A stretch of 64,000 nt of DNA from Phaseolus vulgaris (GCF_000499845.2 NC_023754.2:29651869-29715868), one strand, 5' to 3'; positions 1-14,300 are shown, counted from the stretch's first letter. Made by a program: numbers and translations. Notes: generated from the letters alone by a model not told the origin.

Positions 1-336
1 AAAATGACTTTAAGTCTAATTCAACTTTATAAAACGTATAAGGTGAGGTTTGTGCCTACTTATAAATTATGAAATGTTTTAATCTCTAGTTTATGTGGAA
101 TTTCCAACATATATTTAGAGTATCAACTCGTGCGTGAGACTGGGTCGGATAACGGGTGACATGATAAACCCAACAAACTCTTGTTATGATAGACTTTGAG
201 ATGACTCTGATACCATATTAAAGAGTGAATTTTTAAGTTTAACTCAACCTCATAAAATTGGCTTATAAGGTGAGGTTTGCACTTACTTATATACTATAAA
301 ATGTCATAATCTCTAGTTAATGTGAAATCTTCAACA
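1..336 (-). mobile_element. TRIM-like miniature LTR element, cut by the window edge
   Basis: Read on the minus strand this is an LTR (336 to about 216, starting TGTTGAAGATTTC), then TGGTATCAGAGTCA (215-202), a perfect match to the usual initiator-tRNA-Met primer-binding site, then about 90 bp of non-coding interior, then a second LTR from 109 to beyond base 1. The two LTRs share the blocks AACTAGAGATTA and CAAACCTCACCTTATA. There is no room for gag or pol, so it is a terminal-repeat retrotransposon in miniature. The repeat text is familiar from legume genomes. The divergence between the LTRs suggests an old insertion. Confidence 0.72.
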
Positions 337-1663
337 AATAAAATTTATATTTTTTATTCAATACGAGACGGAGATAAAAAAATCACACACATATATATAT
401 ATAATCCAAAATACTCATTTAATTTATCTCTAAAATTATATAATAAATATAATGTTTTGCCACTCTTAACTACGTCTCTCCAAGTTTGCTTACTCACCAC
501 TGTTTTTAAATGGACCATAGTCTGTATTTCTTTTTTTGCATCGTAACTGTTTAAAATTATAATTTTATAACTAGATTTATTTGTGTATTCTTTTATTAAA
601 AAAAAGTAACATACATACATGTATGTTTTTAAAAATATTATATTTTTTTCTTTAATATTTTTGTCTTTCTAAAATCTGAACATATTTTTAGATCCTACTA
701 AAATGTAAATATATATAAAAAAAATCTTAATATACTATTAATTATACATTTAAATAAAATAACTGTAAAATTCAAATATTAAAGTCGTGATCAATATTAG
801 TTTTCTGTCTATTATTACTACTAATAACAAAAAATATTTAAACTTTAAAGAAACAGAGTAATATGTATTTTTAAGAAATCTATTTAAAATTTAACAAGTA
901 TATAAATACATTTTACCCAAAAATAAATAGCATTGTAACTTATTGTTATTTTAAAGTGTGAAATTTAAAAATAAATCTTGAAATTTATGAACTTTGGAAA
1001 GAATTGCTACGTTTTCTTTACAGTTGCCAATGACTATGTGATTTTTTTTAATTGTTTACATTCTTATGGGCAAAATATTTTTTTCCATCTCTATAATTCC
1101 AATAACATTATTATCATCTTCTATATAATATACTATTAATACTTACAATGGTTTTTAAATAATTTTTTTATAAATTTGTTATATGAAAAAAGAAATAGAA
1201 GCAAAATAAATAAATAAAAAACTGTATAATTATTTTATCAAAATAATATATTTTAGTATGTTGATTGATTCTTACGAAAATATAGAAAACATAAAAAATG
1301 AGAGAAGAGAAAGTAATTAACACAAAATCATTCAAAGATGGGTAAAATTGAATGTGGTGACTGTATAAAAAAAATGATAAGAGGCATGCATGTGGCTTCC
1401 AACTACAAATCTCAACAATATTGGGATTTCAAAACCCTCTTTTAAATGCATCACAAAGCATTCAATGCTATAAATATTTTGGATACCTGTATTTTTTTTA
1501 AAATATAAAAGATAACACCAAAGAGTTAATATGCATGGATGAATATCCAAAAAATATATAAAATATATACATTGATATTGTTTATGTGCTTCAATAACCA
1601 CTTATCCTTTTACGATATTTATGTGAATATGATTTATTGTAAATTTAAAATTAGGACTATAAA
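337..1663. other. AT-rich intergenic DNA, no gene seen
   Basis: Short open frames on both strands here are low-complexity (poly-Ile/Tyr/Phe/Lys) and lack recognisable domains or splice structure. No convincing repeat boundary was found. Confidence 0.6.
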
Positions 1664-1793
1664 TGTTTAAAGATCTCACCGAAATAGGAATGTTAATTTA
1701 TAGTATATAAATGGGATAACTCTTATCTTATAAGATGTTGATTTTGTAATAATGAGTTAGAATTAACCATATGTCCTAATATGATATCAGAGT
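1664..1793 (+). mobile_element. Second copy of the TRIM-like LTR with primer-binding site
   Basis: The LTR-like stretch 1664-1781 starts TGTTTAAAGATCTCACC, carries the block TATAGTATATAA and ends CCTAATA. It is followed at 1782 by TGATATCAGAG, one mismatch from the initiator-tRNA-Met primer-binding site. It has the same layout as the element at 1-336 but in the opposite orientation, and no second LTR could be recognised downstream. It is probably a decayed 5' half. Confidence 0.5.
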
Positions 1794-4735
1794 TAATCAT
1801 GTTTTGTTACACTACTTATTATAACTTATTTATTACAAATAATTTATAATTTCTACCTTAATTTTTTAGAATTATTGGTACTAATCATAAAAATTACTTT
1901 TTACAAAATTTATAAAAGTGTGTATATTACATGTGGTTAGTTTTCTTTATCTTTTTCAAGTCACTTACTTTGTAAATTTGAAATAAAAAAAAAATGTATT
2001 CAATTTATAAGGTAACTTTTCTTTGTTGTGGTTGAGAGGATTCATACAAAATTTTATTTCTCCATATATAACATGGACATACTTGTTTTGCTTTAAATAC
2101 TATGATAAGGTGGTTCAACTTCTCTTGATACTACCTTAATCCATTTTCAAGCAAATTATTGCATGTAAAATAAGTGAAAATAAAAATTTAATTTTTTTAA
2201 GACAATTAATTTATTTTATTATTAAACTAATGCCAATATATCATAAAGTAACAAGAAGAAGTATCTTCAATCCAAACATTTCCACCCAATTTAAAAACTA
2301 ACTTAAAAAATTGATAGGTCGAAAGATCGAATGACTTATTAAATTGTGCTTAATGTATTTCTTAAAGTAGTGACACATAAATATAGCAAAAAAAAATATT
2401 AATTATTAACTAAAGTCAAAATTATAAAATAAAACTTAATTAGTGGACCTATTCTAAAGTGAAAAAAAGGTAATAGATCCATCAAGTCTATTATTGATTA
2501 GTATAAATAACAATGCATTTAATTCAATAGTTAGATAATTAATAAATATTTAAGAACCAAAACCGACTTAAACATAAGTAAATTCCTATAGGTATCTCCA
2601 CCCTTTGAATCATCATACCAAGAGGTTGATAACACACACCCTATTGTTGTAAAAAAAGAATACGAAGTTGCTGAAAAAGAAGATCAAGTAACTGAAATTA
2701 TTAATTAAAAAACATATGAGATTTAGTTGAATATACTCTCCACACATATTTTATATTTTATAAGAATAATTACCATTAAAGTTACATATTTAGAAATTCA
2801 CGCAAAACTCAATTCACATTTATTTTCTTGTTCTTTATCCAAAATGTGGGTATTATAATTAGAACAATTGTATTAGCAGTTGAATTGAATGAGTTTAATT
2901 TTTTAAGTAATCTAATTTGGTAATGTCATAAATTTCTAAAAGTAATGAACTTATATTGCCTATTTTACAATTAACAAAGCTGTATAATTTGGCAAGACAA
3001 CATATTTCTAAAACTATTAATCTTCTTATTTATTGGCCTATTAGAGAATTTTCCATCTCTACTTTAACATTTATTAGCTTTGGTCACATATGCAGTATCT
3101 ATAAAAGCATATATTTGTAGATTTTGTTGCTGTAAGGAGACATTTATTACAAAATTAATGTATATTACTTTTGATATATTTTTGAAAAAAAGGAAAAATA
3201 AATTTTATTAGAACTAAATTATTGGTAAAACGTCCATAACTTCCACCAATGTCTCATTATGTCTTTTACATGACACCAGCAAAACAATTAGCCAAATACA
3301 ATAAAAAATAAAATACACATTCTAGAGCAATTATTCCAAACATAAAATAAATTGGATTTATCACTAATAGAAGTATTGTTCTCTTTGACCTTTAATTTTA
3401 GACAACTCCATGATTTATGAATTGCTTTTCATTCAGAAATTTCTATAGTTAAATATTTTTTGTGGATAAATTTATACAACAAAACTATCTAAAAAGGGTT
3501 ATTTCAGATAAAATCCATTTTTCACAATAACTATGTTTAATTGGTTAATAGATAAGTTAAGTCATATTAAAAAAACATCAAAACTAGCAATTGTATAGGT
3601 AGTTTGATTATGTACTACACATAGTCTAATTGGTCAATGAGAAAAAAAGAGTAGCAATTACACTTAGTTCCTTATTTTTATGCAAAACTAGACAAATATT
3701 GTATTATATAGTTTTGGTCTAATTAAAAGACTTTGAGTGATATGAATGAAATTTAAAAAATTAACCTTATTATTGGCATTGTATTAAAATGTGATAACTG
3801 ATAAAGAAAAGATAAGGTTTGTTATTTAAATTGTAAAATAAGTTTATTAAAATTACAGGATGATATGTAACATAAATATTATTTTATTTACTTGTTAAAT
3901 AATTTATTTTTTAGTTTTTATATAAACTTTTAATCCGAATACATCTCTTTGTTTTTTTCAATTACACATTCTTATTTTTTTGTTCTTTTTGTTTTATCAT
4001 TTAAATGTACATTTCATCACACCCCTATCAACCTAAGGCATAAACATTTCCTTCTCAATCATCTCAAATTATTATTATTATTATCTATAGTATTCATACT
4101 TGCACTTTGTCTCTAAATTGATTTTCAATATTTTTTAGAGAAAACCATAGTCAATTAACCATAACAATTTAAATTATTCATTTCAAATATACTTTATATA
4201 CTTAAATAATTATTTATATAGATTGTAATACAATCTATATGTTAAAATATTTGTTTAAGACAACTTTAGTTATATAAAATGTTAAAATTCTCCTACAGAT
4301 CTTAAAACCAAGAAAAAAAAGTGGCACCTGAATTTTAATATCACTGGAACAAAAAATCCTTTTTTCAGTCTCTTATAATGAGAGGTTGCTACACCATCTC
4401 TATAATTAATTAAAATAATTGATAATAATATTTTTTAATGATTAAATTGAGAATTTAGTTTTTTGACACCTTGATTTTGAAGGTAGTTTTTAAAATTGAA
4501 ATAGTATGAAATGTTTGAATATTTTCTTAAATAAATAAATGAGATAGTAAAATTGAGTATGCATTTTTTGAGATTTGACAGGTTCTAAATTGATAAGTGA
4601 GTTAGATTATTTTTTATTTTTGTGTGAGAAAGAAAAATGATAGTCCAAAAAATAATAAAAAGTAGCAATGTGGGTGATATTATAATTAGGTGAAAACATA
4701 AGAATCAAAGAACAAGTCTTCTTCCAAATGAAACA
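1794..4735. other. AT-rich intergenic DNA, no gene seen
   Basis: Nearly 3 kb of very AT-rich sequence with homopolymer runs and no coding-like segment. Composition rises sharply in GC after about 4740, where the leader/promoter of the bromodomain gene begins. Confidence 0.6.
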
Positions 4736-4870
4736 TGATTTCCTATAATACCCTTCACACTGACACGCGTTTTCCTGGTAACCACGCGCTGCGCGTAACT
4801 TCCCTCCCACACGCTGGAAACGCCATTTTGGCCTCTATCCACGTCACCAATGTGGGCCCAATCCACTGTC

Positions 4871-4881
4871 AAACCCTAAAT
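4871..4881 (+). promoter_or_regulatory. Telo-box upstream of the bromodomain gene
   Basis: AAACCCTAAA lies about 515 bp before the start codon, at the beginning of the GC-richer leader. Telo-boxes (AAACCCTA) are common in promoters of plant growth and ribosome-biogenesis genes. Function here is inferred from the motif alone. Confidence 0.35.
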
Positions 4882-5394
4882 GCACAACACATTCACTCTA
4901 AATGCATTTCAAACTCAAATCCAAATAAAAAACGGACCTCCTCCATCTACCGGTCCAGAATGCAACACGTGGAAGAATAAAGAAATCACCACCCTCTGTG
5001 CCAGATCTTGCGGTCAGCTTTTGGGACAGCTGAGAAAAAAATTTGATCCGTCAGATGATGAATCAAGAACGAATGAACGGTGGATAGAGCTTCCCGGAGC
5101 ACCCACGGGCAGATCTCATTGCCTTTAAGAAGCGGCTCTTGCCCCTTTCATTCCTCGCACAGATTAGGGTAACCCGAGCTACAAACCCTGAACGCTACGT
5201 CTAAACTTTCCGGTTTTCTCTTTCAAATTAGTGTCTCTGCCGGCGGTGCGTGAGGGTTTCCGACAGCGCGTGAAGGTACTGGTCGCGCGTGATTCCCAGT
5301 TCACCGCTGACCTATGCGTTGTTCGACCCACATTGGAGAGTTCACGCCGGAGAGACGGTGGAATCTCACCGGACGGCCGTGATTTCGCACTTCT

Positions 5395-7200
5395 ATGGCT
5401 TCCGCCGTCCTTGCTAACCGGAACGAACCTAATTGGCCACAGCATAGAGGCGGTGGGGCTGGATTCATGGGAAAAGTACCTTTCTCTAACCCTAACCCTA
5501 ATTCTAATCCTAAATTAGCAAATAGCAAAAGGACCCAATCGGCGTCCGACGATGCTTCTTCTATCAACCGGCGATCGAACGACGCGGGCGTAAGTCACTC
5601 TCAATACGTGTGCTTCAGCATCTCTTCGTGCACAAAGAAGGAGCTCAACGACATAAAAAATCGCCTCGTATCGGAGCTTGAACAGGTTCGCAAGTGCAGG
5701 AATCGAATCGAATCTGGCAAGTTACAGCCTGGGCAGAGCTCCAACGGCCACATGAAGAAACCGTCAAGCAAGAAGGTTTCCGGCAACAAGCGACCCTTAC
5801 CGTTGAATTCCGTGAAGGAAATGAAACGGTCACATTCGGAAGTTGGGAACACGATGAAGAGTTGTTCGCAGATTTTGCAGAAGCTGATGAAACACAAACA
5901 TGGGTGGATCTTCAATGTTCCTGTCGATGTTGTCGGAATGGGTCTCCACGATTACTATGATATAATTAAGCAACCTATGGATCTGGGTACTGTGAAGTCG
6001 AATCTCTCTAAGAGCGTGTACTCCACGCCTTCGGATTTCGCTGCTGATGTGAGGTTAACTTTCAAGAATGCTCTGACTTATAACCCTAAGGGTCATGACG
6101 TATACACCATGGCGGAGCAGCTTCTGATGAGGTTTGAGGAGCTGTATCGGCCGATGCGTGACAAATCTGATGGTTGGATCAGACAAGATCAAGATTACGA
6201 TGAGGAATTGCAGGCCAGTTCTTGGAGCCACGTTGAGCCGCCGGAGAGGGTGAAGAAGAAGGAGAATCCGATCCCTCCTGCGAAATTGCAACAAGAGCCT
6301 CCGCAGCCCCCTGCAAGTTCATCAAACCCACCATTGCTGCAGTCTCCGGTGCGCACGCCATCTCCAATGCGAGCCCCTCCTGTGAAGCCTTTGAAACAAC
6401 CGAAGCCGAAGGCTAAGGACCCCAACAAGAGGGAGATGAGTCTTGAAGAGAAACACAAGCTTGGATTAGGACTGCAGAGTTTGCCAGCAGAGAAAATGGA
6501 ACAGGTGGTGCAGATCATAAGGAGGAGGAACGGGCATTTGAAGCAGGATGGGGATGAGATCGAGCTTGATATTGAGGCTGTTGACACAGAGACCCTTTGG
6601 GAACTTGATCGGTTGGTGACTAATTATAAGAAGATGGTTAGCAAGATTAAGAGGCAGGCATTGATGGGCAATATGAACAACAACAATGAGCAGTCTAGCA
6701 GAGGGAATGGGGTAAATTATCTACCTCACTTTTTTTGTTCAATGACTTGCATAATTTGCCTAGACATTGACATTTGGGTTGAATGGGATATTAACTCTGT
6801 TGATTTTTTTGTACCATTCAATTGACAGGAATTGGCTGCTAGCGAGAAGATTGATGGGAGTGCAGTTGAGATGAAGAAGTCAAAGGAAGTAGAAGCAGGG
6901 GAAGAGGATATTGACATTGGAGACGAGATGCCAATGAGTATGTTCCCCCCTGTGGAGATTGAGAAAGATAAAGATGTTGGTGGAGGGCGTGCCAGTAGTA
7001 GTTCTAGTAGCTCAGGCAGTTCAAGCAGTGACTCCTCATCGTCGAGTGGTATTCACTTGCTCTCAGTATAGCCTTTTGGTTTGTGCATGTGAAGCCATGT
7101 TTTCCGGTGAAAGAAATGCTAATGTTTAATCGCAATTGCAGATTCGGATTCAGGTAGTTCCTCGGGGAGCGATTCTGAAGCAGACAATGGGCATTTGTAG
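5395..7200 (+). CDS. GTE7: Bromodomain and NET-domain transcription factor, GTE2/GTE7-like
   Basis: Coding exons 5395-6711, 6829-7048 and 7142-7200 have GT-AG borders and closing phases; product 531 aa. The N-terminus MASAVLANRNEPNWPQ is typical of the plant GTE2/GTE7 group. The bromodomain spans about residues 157-254 (acetyl-lysine-binding fold, with YDIIKQPMDLGTV and the YNPKGHDVY segment containing the conserved Asn). A proline-rich linker follows, then the NET/ET domain at about 348-422 (LPAEKMEQVVQIIRRRN). The tail is acidic and serine-rich, ending SDSEADNGHL. Family members are nuclear BET-like proteins that bind acetylated histones and assist transcription. The gene converges on the POL5-like gene with about 1.15 kb between stop codons. 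Residues 32-41 are an Asn-Pro repeat encoded by telomere-like CCCTAA DNA. Family is sure; the choice between GTE2 and GTE7 is not. Confidence 0.93.
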
Positions 7201-7850
7201 CAGTCCACCCTTTGTGATTTTGGAACATGATGATCAACTGATCATGTGGGGTAGGCTAATAAAGAAAGTGGCTGCTTTATTTGCTTCCTTTGAGGGCGCT
7301 TGATTACATGCACGAGGTATGCTCAACACAAGGCTTTATTCCATTTTGTGTTAGTGTTTGTGACGTTATGGTATGTTAGACTAAATTTGTGATTATGTTT
7401 ATTTTCAGGGATTGTGGCCGTTGTTTGTTGGTTCGTTTTGGTAGTAGTAACAGTTGGATTGTGGCGTTGACCACTTGCTCCAGGATTTGGTGGCATAGTT
7501 GTACAAATGATTTCGAAACTGAAGTAATTGTCAAAACAATCTGTAGGCCAGAAAGTAGGCTTAAATGTGGTGAAAATTCTAGGATAGAATCGTTAAAGAT
7601 TAGGAATAGATCCGAGAGAATTAGTGTTTTTTGAGTTTACCTTGTACACATTACAAAAGTAAATAGAATGGAACAACAACCTAACCTCCTTTGAAAAAGG
7701 CTTTTTTGTTCATTGTGCATTTCAAGTTTTGGGTTTGTTAAATTAGTCAAAAGGACCATTAATTTCTCATTTTTATGTACTCATTTTTCATATCTGAATG
7801 TACCGAGCAAGCACAGGCTTGAATATTAAAAACATTATATCACAACAAGT
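7201..7850 (+). other. 3' UTR of the GTE gene, with a probable UTR intron
   Basis: After the TAG stop, CACGAG|GTATGC at 7317 and TTTTCAG at 7402-7408 form a good GT-AG pair, so an intron of 92 bp probably lies in the 3' UTR. Sequence to about 7800 keeps a transcribed-like composition. No polyadenylation site can be fixed by eye. Confidence 0.45.
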
Positions 7851-7948
7851 AATAATGGACATGGTAGTACTGTCTGTGTTTTGCCCAGAGAATATGTAGC
7901 ACCCCCGGCAATGGATGCCAAATTCTTAACTGAATGAAAAATTGTGGA

Positions 7949-7950
<2 letters not shown>

Positions 7951-7982
<32 letters not shown>
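7951..7982. repeat. (AT)n microsatellite between the two convergent genes
   Basis: About 16 uninterrupted AT units separate the 3' ends of the GTE gene and the POL5-like gene. Confidence 0.95.
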
Positions 7983-7984
<2 letters not shown>

Positions 7985-8357
7985 ACAAAAATGCAAAACA
8001 AGAAGCCTTTGAATGAGTATCGCTCGCGGGAGATTATCGAGACAATAAAATTTAAAACCATAAACTCTTTCACCACTCGTAAATAAATAAGTTTACAAAA
8101 TCCATAGCACGTCCAAAAGACAAACAAAAATAACAACTATTAAACAATTATAAAAGTTTAACCAAAATTTCTTACTGCAAACACCTTAAGGGTGTTCGTA
8201 GCACCGTTTTCACCATACAAGTGGCGCAGAATGAATTCTCAGGAATTGCTTTTCATAACGGCGCTGTATTTTCCAACTTGTTTTTTCATCTGTGGAGTGT
8301 GGTAATACAGCAAAAGACTTGAGTCGGGCTGTGGAGGCAATTCTAAATGGTGAATGT

Positions 8358-11300
8358 TTACTTTTCCAGCTTCTTCAAAGTAATGAACTGGTCACCAAGT
8401 TGAGCCTCAAGCGCAGCTTCGGTATCAGGTGCCAAAGCTTTAAGAAAATGTTTGGTGAGGTTATGCTTAGACAACATCTCCAAAGCCTTTACATAAAACT
8501 TGTGTACCTCTGTCCTTCTTGTCGCTTTACTTGGCACATTAGTCGCTAATTCTTTCATTAGACGCGATAGTTTATCCAAACTGCTCTTAAGAATCTTCTT
8601 CGATGCATTCTGTTCATCACTGTTGCCTGATGTCAGCGACTTCATTATTTCCATTACCAAATCAAGAGCCTCCACTCGTCGAAAATCTGACTTTGCACTT
8701 CCACACCTCTCCAAAATAAAGCCAAATACACCATGTCCAATCCATGGTCGTCTTCGAAATATTTCTTTCAAAAATCCAGATTTGATTTGAGATTTCTTAC
8801 TTTCAAAATACCCCACAAGTACGTCGCGGAAAATTTGAATAATCCTCTCCAATTCAGACTGAGAGAAATTCCTTGAATCAATAATTTTCAAAATCCAGAA
8901 GGTCGAGGTTTGGGCAAGAGACGAAACCATCTTTTGTCTGTTCGAGGCAGCTGATTGCTTTGATGCAGACTTCTGTCTTTTAAATGGTTTTGAAGCCAGT
9001 TTCAGACTTTTTTCTAACAGAGATTCAAGAGTGGACAAATGGACTCCATCACCTTTAGGATAATCCTTTGCTTTAAATATTTGCTTTTGTAATATTCCCC
9101 ATATACGCTGTCCAAGCTGCTCACTAACTTCAGCTGTGTGAGGGTTAACAAAAGCCTGAGCCAGATTTGAGTAGACCAAAAGAACCTGAGGCTTGCCTGT
9201 AGAGTAGCAAAACACCATGACAAATTGAGCAATACACTAGAAGAAGGAAACTTTAAAAGCTTGTCAGAAACTATTGAACCCCTCCAAAAAGCCTGTCTGA
9301 TGATCAATAATGCTCTTCATTCTTTTGACTCCCAATTTACATATTTAAGAATGCATGGCAATTTAAAACTGTTTACAGCAAAATGTAAATTAGCACTTTT
9401 TATTTTTTAGCTTTTCTTACTATATATATGTATATACAACAGGAGAATAGTAGTGCTCTGAGAATAAAGTTAACCCAAGAAGTGAAAAATAATATAAGCA
9501 ATGTATTCTTACCTGGATTTTCATGAAGGAAAATTTCCAACAATGAAAGGATTCGAAGTTTGAACAACACAAGCTGGGAATGGGCGGTTTCTCCTCCAGC
9601 TTGATTTTTCTTTTCTTTAAACATCTGGGCAAGATATGTATCAATCCTGAACATAGCATCATCATCCATCCCACTATCAGAATCATCATCAGAAGCTTCA
9701 GAATGGTCATGGTCAGCCTCCTCCACCTCAACTACTGACTCAGAGTCATCTGTCTGCCCATCACTCTCACCTGTTTCACCTGTCTCAGCTTGATCAATTT
9801 CCTCTTCAATATTGATGAAGTCATCATCATCCTCATCATCATCTGCACTTGCTGTATCTGGGTGTCTAGCAGGCTTTAACTGTTTCTTAATGACCCGCAA
9901 CATTTGCATCAGTCCATCATCAGTGATATCACCACAAAAATATTTAAATACCTACACATAGAGCCATGTTAGATAAATAGAAAGCCAGTAGATAAGACAT
10001 GATATCTAGGTCAAATTAAAATTACAAGTCCAGCCAAAGACAACTATGCCTTCTTAAAGGACATTATCTTCCAACAAATCTCCTAAGCACAATAGTCAAT
10101 CCATCTCAAACAAATCTACATCACAAGTTCGAAACCCATACCCAACTAAGATTGAATTCATTATACCGATTAGCATGTCCATATCATCCATTCAAGATTT
10201 CATTCAAGACAAGCAAATACCAAGCAGGTAAAGCTATTTGAAGTGGGGATATAATACTGGAACAATGGCCTCAATCAACAATAGACAGTTCAAGAATCAT
10301 AACTGGCATCAACAAGGTGAAAAAATTCATCAAGACTTGCAAATGCTGCTTTTAGATTTTATGGTTACTGCATGACTAAGAAAAACAGAAATCTAGAGGA
10401 AGCTGCATTAGGTGTTTAAATTGGGGAGAAGTTTGACCACATACTTTCCATTTTTAATTGAATACCTGAACATCAAGAATCACTATCCCCAAACATGAAA
10501 TTTACACTTTCCATACATGGTCCTAGGTAAAGGTTTATGTGGTCCTCTTAGCACAATGTTAAGATGCATAGTATGCGTATGCACTGAGGTAATACAATGT
10601 GTTATTCTAATCTACTTGATGTACAACTGTGAAGTTGTAAAATATATTTTTCATCATAACCTCTTCAATGAAAGTTGTAAATGATAAACACCACATTTTT
10701 CATCATAACCAATTCAATGAAAGTTGTTAAAGATAAACACCCATTTTTCATCATAACCTGTTCTATGGAAGATCGCATAGGAGGTGATGATTGTGGAAGC
10801 AGAGAGAGTAATGTATCCACAAGAACGTCCATCAATTCAGGAGCATCATCAGACTCCACATCTTCTCCAGAGGATTCAGGAAGATCAGAACCAGAAAAGG
10901 CCTTCTTACAACAAATAATAAGTTCAGATGCAGCTTCCGAGTACTCCCCTGGAGAAAGAAGTACTAGCAGAAGCAGCTGGATGAGCAAGTATCTCAGTGC
11001 ATGCAATCTATTAGCATTGATGCTACAATCAAGGCTCCTTTCCTGACCACAAAATATAAAAGAGAAGAATATTTAATTTTAAATATATATATTTAATAAA
11101 TTAAATTATTTCATGGTACAAATACAGAAACACATAGACAGTAAAACACGCTTATAAGAAATTACGTATGCAAATTTCACATAAAAATAACCAGTATCTA
11201 AGGTGTACCATCATCCAGTTATTTTTCCTATTTCTGTTTTTGTTTATCAGATTCAACAACTTTTGTATTCTCACCATGTAAATTGCAAGGAACGTATTGG

Positions 11301-14300
11301 TGTTTCTATCTTTCATATTCCTAACTTTTCATGTAAAGCATGACTAACAATAAACACAAACCGACCCGACTTTTAGCTAGTCTGCTCAGAGACACTAAGA
11401 AGCAAAATATACCAGATCTTGGGAAACAATCATATAAGTATAAAAAAGTCTAAAACAAGAAAAGCACAAAATACAGGGAGCGTAGGAAGCCTTACATAAG
11501 GCAAGACAACTAACAACAAAACACCATCCTATTCAACTTGAAGATTTCGTGGATTCTCACACATACAACAATATTCATTAGCACATGGAATTACCAAGCT
11601 TTCATCATAGTGAGAAAAAAATTAGGAACACATTATCTTTTGTCTAAGCATCAATAGTCGGTCACAGGCATCATTACCTCTTTTGATAATCTTGCTTCCA
11701 CTGCCTGCAAATTTTTTACTGCCTTTTGGTCCACATCATCTAAAGACCGGAAGAGGGAAACTGAAGGAATGTTGCAAAAGGTGCCAAAGAACTTCATGAA
11801 GTATGAACCAAGATCATTTGGCTCGGTGCTATTAGCGACGGGACGAGGGCCCTCCCCTTTCTGAGCATTTGCCAATAACAATTGCAGCTGGTCTATACAC
11901 ATCTTGCAAAGAGAATTCGATGTGGGGGATTTTGGCCACCTGAATTTCTCCTGTAACTCAAACGAAGTTACCTCAGAGCCAAGAGAAGCAGTGAATAGAC
12001 CCTGAACAGCCAGAAACTTCAAGATTTCTTTCTGTACTCGGAACTTCTCTTCATCATCTAGCTTCAAGAATTTTAAAATACTGGGAAGGGATTCTATTAC
12101 CCAACTCTTCAAAGAGTCAGAATTCCCATTGGTCCTAGGAGAATCCTTATCCTCAATAGATCCTATTTCAGAATTTTCATCTGTGGTTTGACTCTGATCT
12201 GAAGGTTCCTCCACAGCATTACCTTCATCCACAAACAGGTTAATTAAGTTCTGAACAAAAAGCATGCAACCAGGTTCAGTTTTGAACTGTGACATAAAAT
12301 CTTTAACATGTTTTGTTCGTGTTACGCGATCAAATTTTCCATTGCTGTGCTTCTGAATAGCCACTATAACAGCAACTCTTCTGACATCGTCATCCCCCAC
12401 CCAATCTGACAACTGTTTAAGAAAGTGCTGAGCTACTTTATACAGCCACGTGTTTTTTGCTGATAGTACATCTACCATGCACTGAACAACTTTATTTGAC
12501 AGAACAACTGGAAGTAAAGATGCAGGCAGCTTTTGGAGAAGAAGAAACAGAATATCAAAAGCTAAGTGCTTCCGGTCATGAGATGAGAAGAGAAGGGATC
12601 CTTCAATAATAATTTCACAAAAAGACTGAAGATTCCTAGCAATCTCTTCATCAGAAGAGCTGGATTTTCGACTCTTTTTGTGTTTCTTTAATGAATTTGA
12701 AGCTGATGCTGCATCTTCTAATTGCAAAATAGTATTAGGTAATAGAATATTTATCAAAACTGGCCAAACACTATGAACCCGAGGTTGACAAAATGTTGAT
12801 TCCTGCCAAATTCAAAAAATACGTGAGAAATTCTTTTAATTACTTTATCCAAAAGAATATTGACCACACATTCATGAATGTATATAATCTACCTTCAAGC
12901 AATTACTTAGGGAGGACAAGTGATCGGCAGAGAAAAGCTGGCTAGAGCTGAATGGATTTGGCAGTAACTTTCCAAATATGGAGCTGTCAATAGAAATCTT
13001 CTCTCTAAGTTTTAAAGCAAGGAACAAAGCATCAGGATTTCCTACTTCAATAGCAGCTTCAAACCACTCCTGTAGCCCTGGAGCTTCAAGAACATGATTC
13101 ACCACTGCTTCAACGGGCAACTACAATAATAAAATATGTAATAAGCAATAGCCTTGAAATAATAAGGCCTAAGAGATTAAACATATAGCCTGTAGCAGTG
13201 TAAAGTGAGTTTCAGAATAACAAGCAAGTACGGTGACAATTAGTCAAATAACACACTGTATAACAAATGACCAATGACAGAATTTCAAGGTTCGGCGGAT
13301 GACCCTATCAGAAAATGATATACTTGTATCCTAGACACTTCCAACAATGCAAGTGGCTGTTTGCAAGTGCCTATGAGGACCTATGCACTTGCATGTACGT
13401 ATACCATGCCAAGGGTAGAAATGTTTGTGAATCATTAAATAGCAGCAAAAGGAGAATAACAAAAGCCTGAGACACAGAAGAAATTGCACAAGCACAAGCA
13501 ATTTAGTCCTAGAAATAACCAAAATATCCCATAAAAAGGCTCCTTTCACAATATTACAGCTATATTTACTAGGAAACACAGCTATATTTACTAGCACAAT
13601 ATAGAAAATCCCCCCCCCCCACAAAGTTTACACATGTATATGGGTGGATGCAAAAATCCTTTTGCGGAATGTAAATAAAGAATGATCATGTCATGACTAA
13701 TTGAAACCCAAACCAATCAAAACATACTCATTTTATAGGCAAAATTCTCAAAATTATTGAAACCTTTTCAACTCTAATTGATATACAAACCTTTTCAACC
13801 AAGTCCAATATTATTGAAACAGCAGGCTCTTGCAAGTACCGCTTTTTATTTGCAAGGGAGATAAGTACAGTGATAAATTCTCTTATGTAAGGAGTGTTTT
13901 TATCTATATTCCACTCCTTTGTAAGTCTTCCTGATCGAGCCAGAGCACCATAAGCAAATAAGCGCCCCAATAGACAATCTTTTGCTTCCTGCAGTTTCAC
14001 AAGAGTATGCAATATAACACTTATCATGCTAAATGTTCCAAAACAAAATAACCATGAAACTGATGTCTTACCTGGCCCTTCATTGATGAAGTTACTTCCA
14101 GCAAATTGACTACAAGTTTAAGGAATGAGTCAATCTTAATGTTAGGAGTGCCAGCTAAAACAGTTAAACCTAAAGCGAAGCCTTGTCGCGCACACTGAAA
14201 AGGAAATAAAAAAAAGTGTTATTTAAGCAACAAATCAGCAAGCAAACTTCCAGCGTCAACGAGCAGATTTTACTAATTCCAGAAAAAACCTATACAATCA

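Noticed and set aside
8292..8549. Plus-strand open frame of 85 residues
   Set aside because: It is antisense to the last exon of the POL5-like gene, whose phases and family features are clear.
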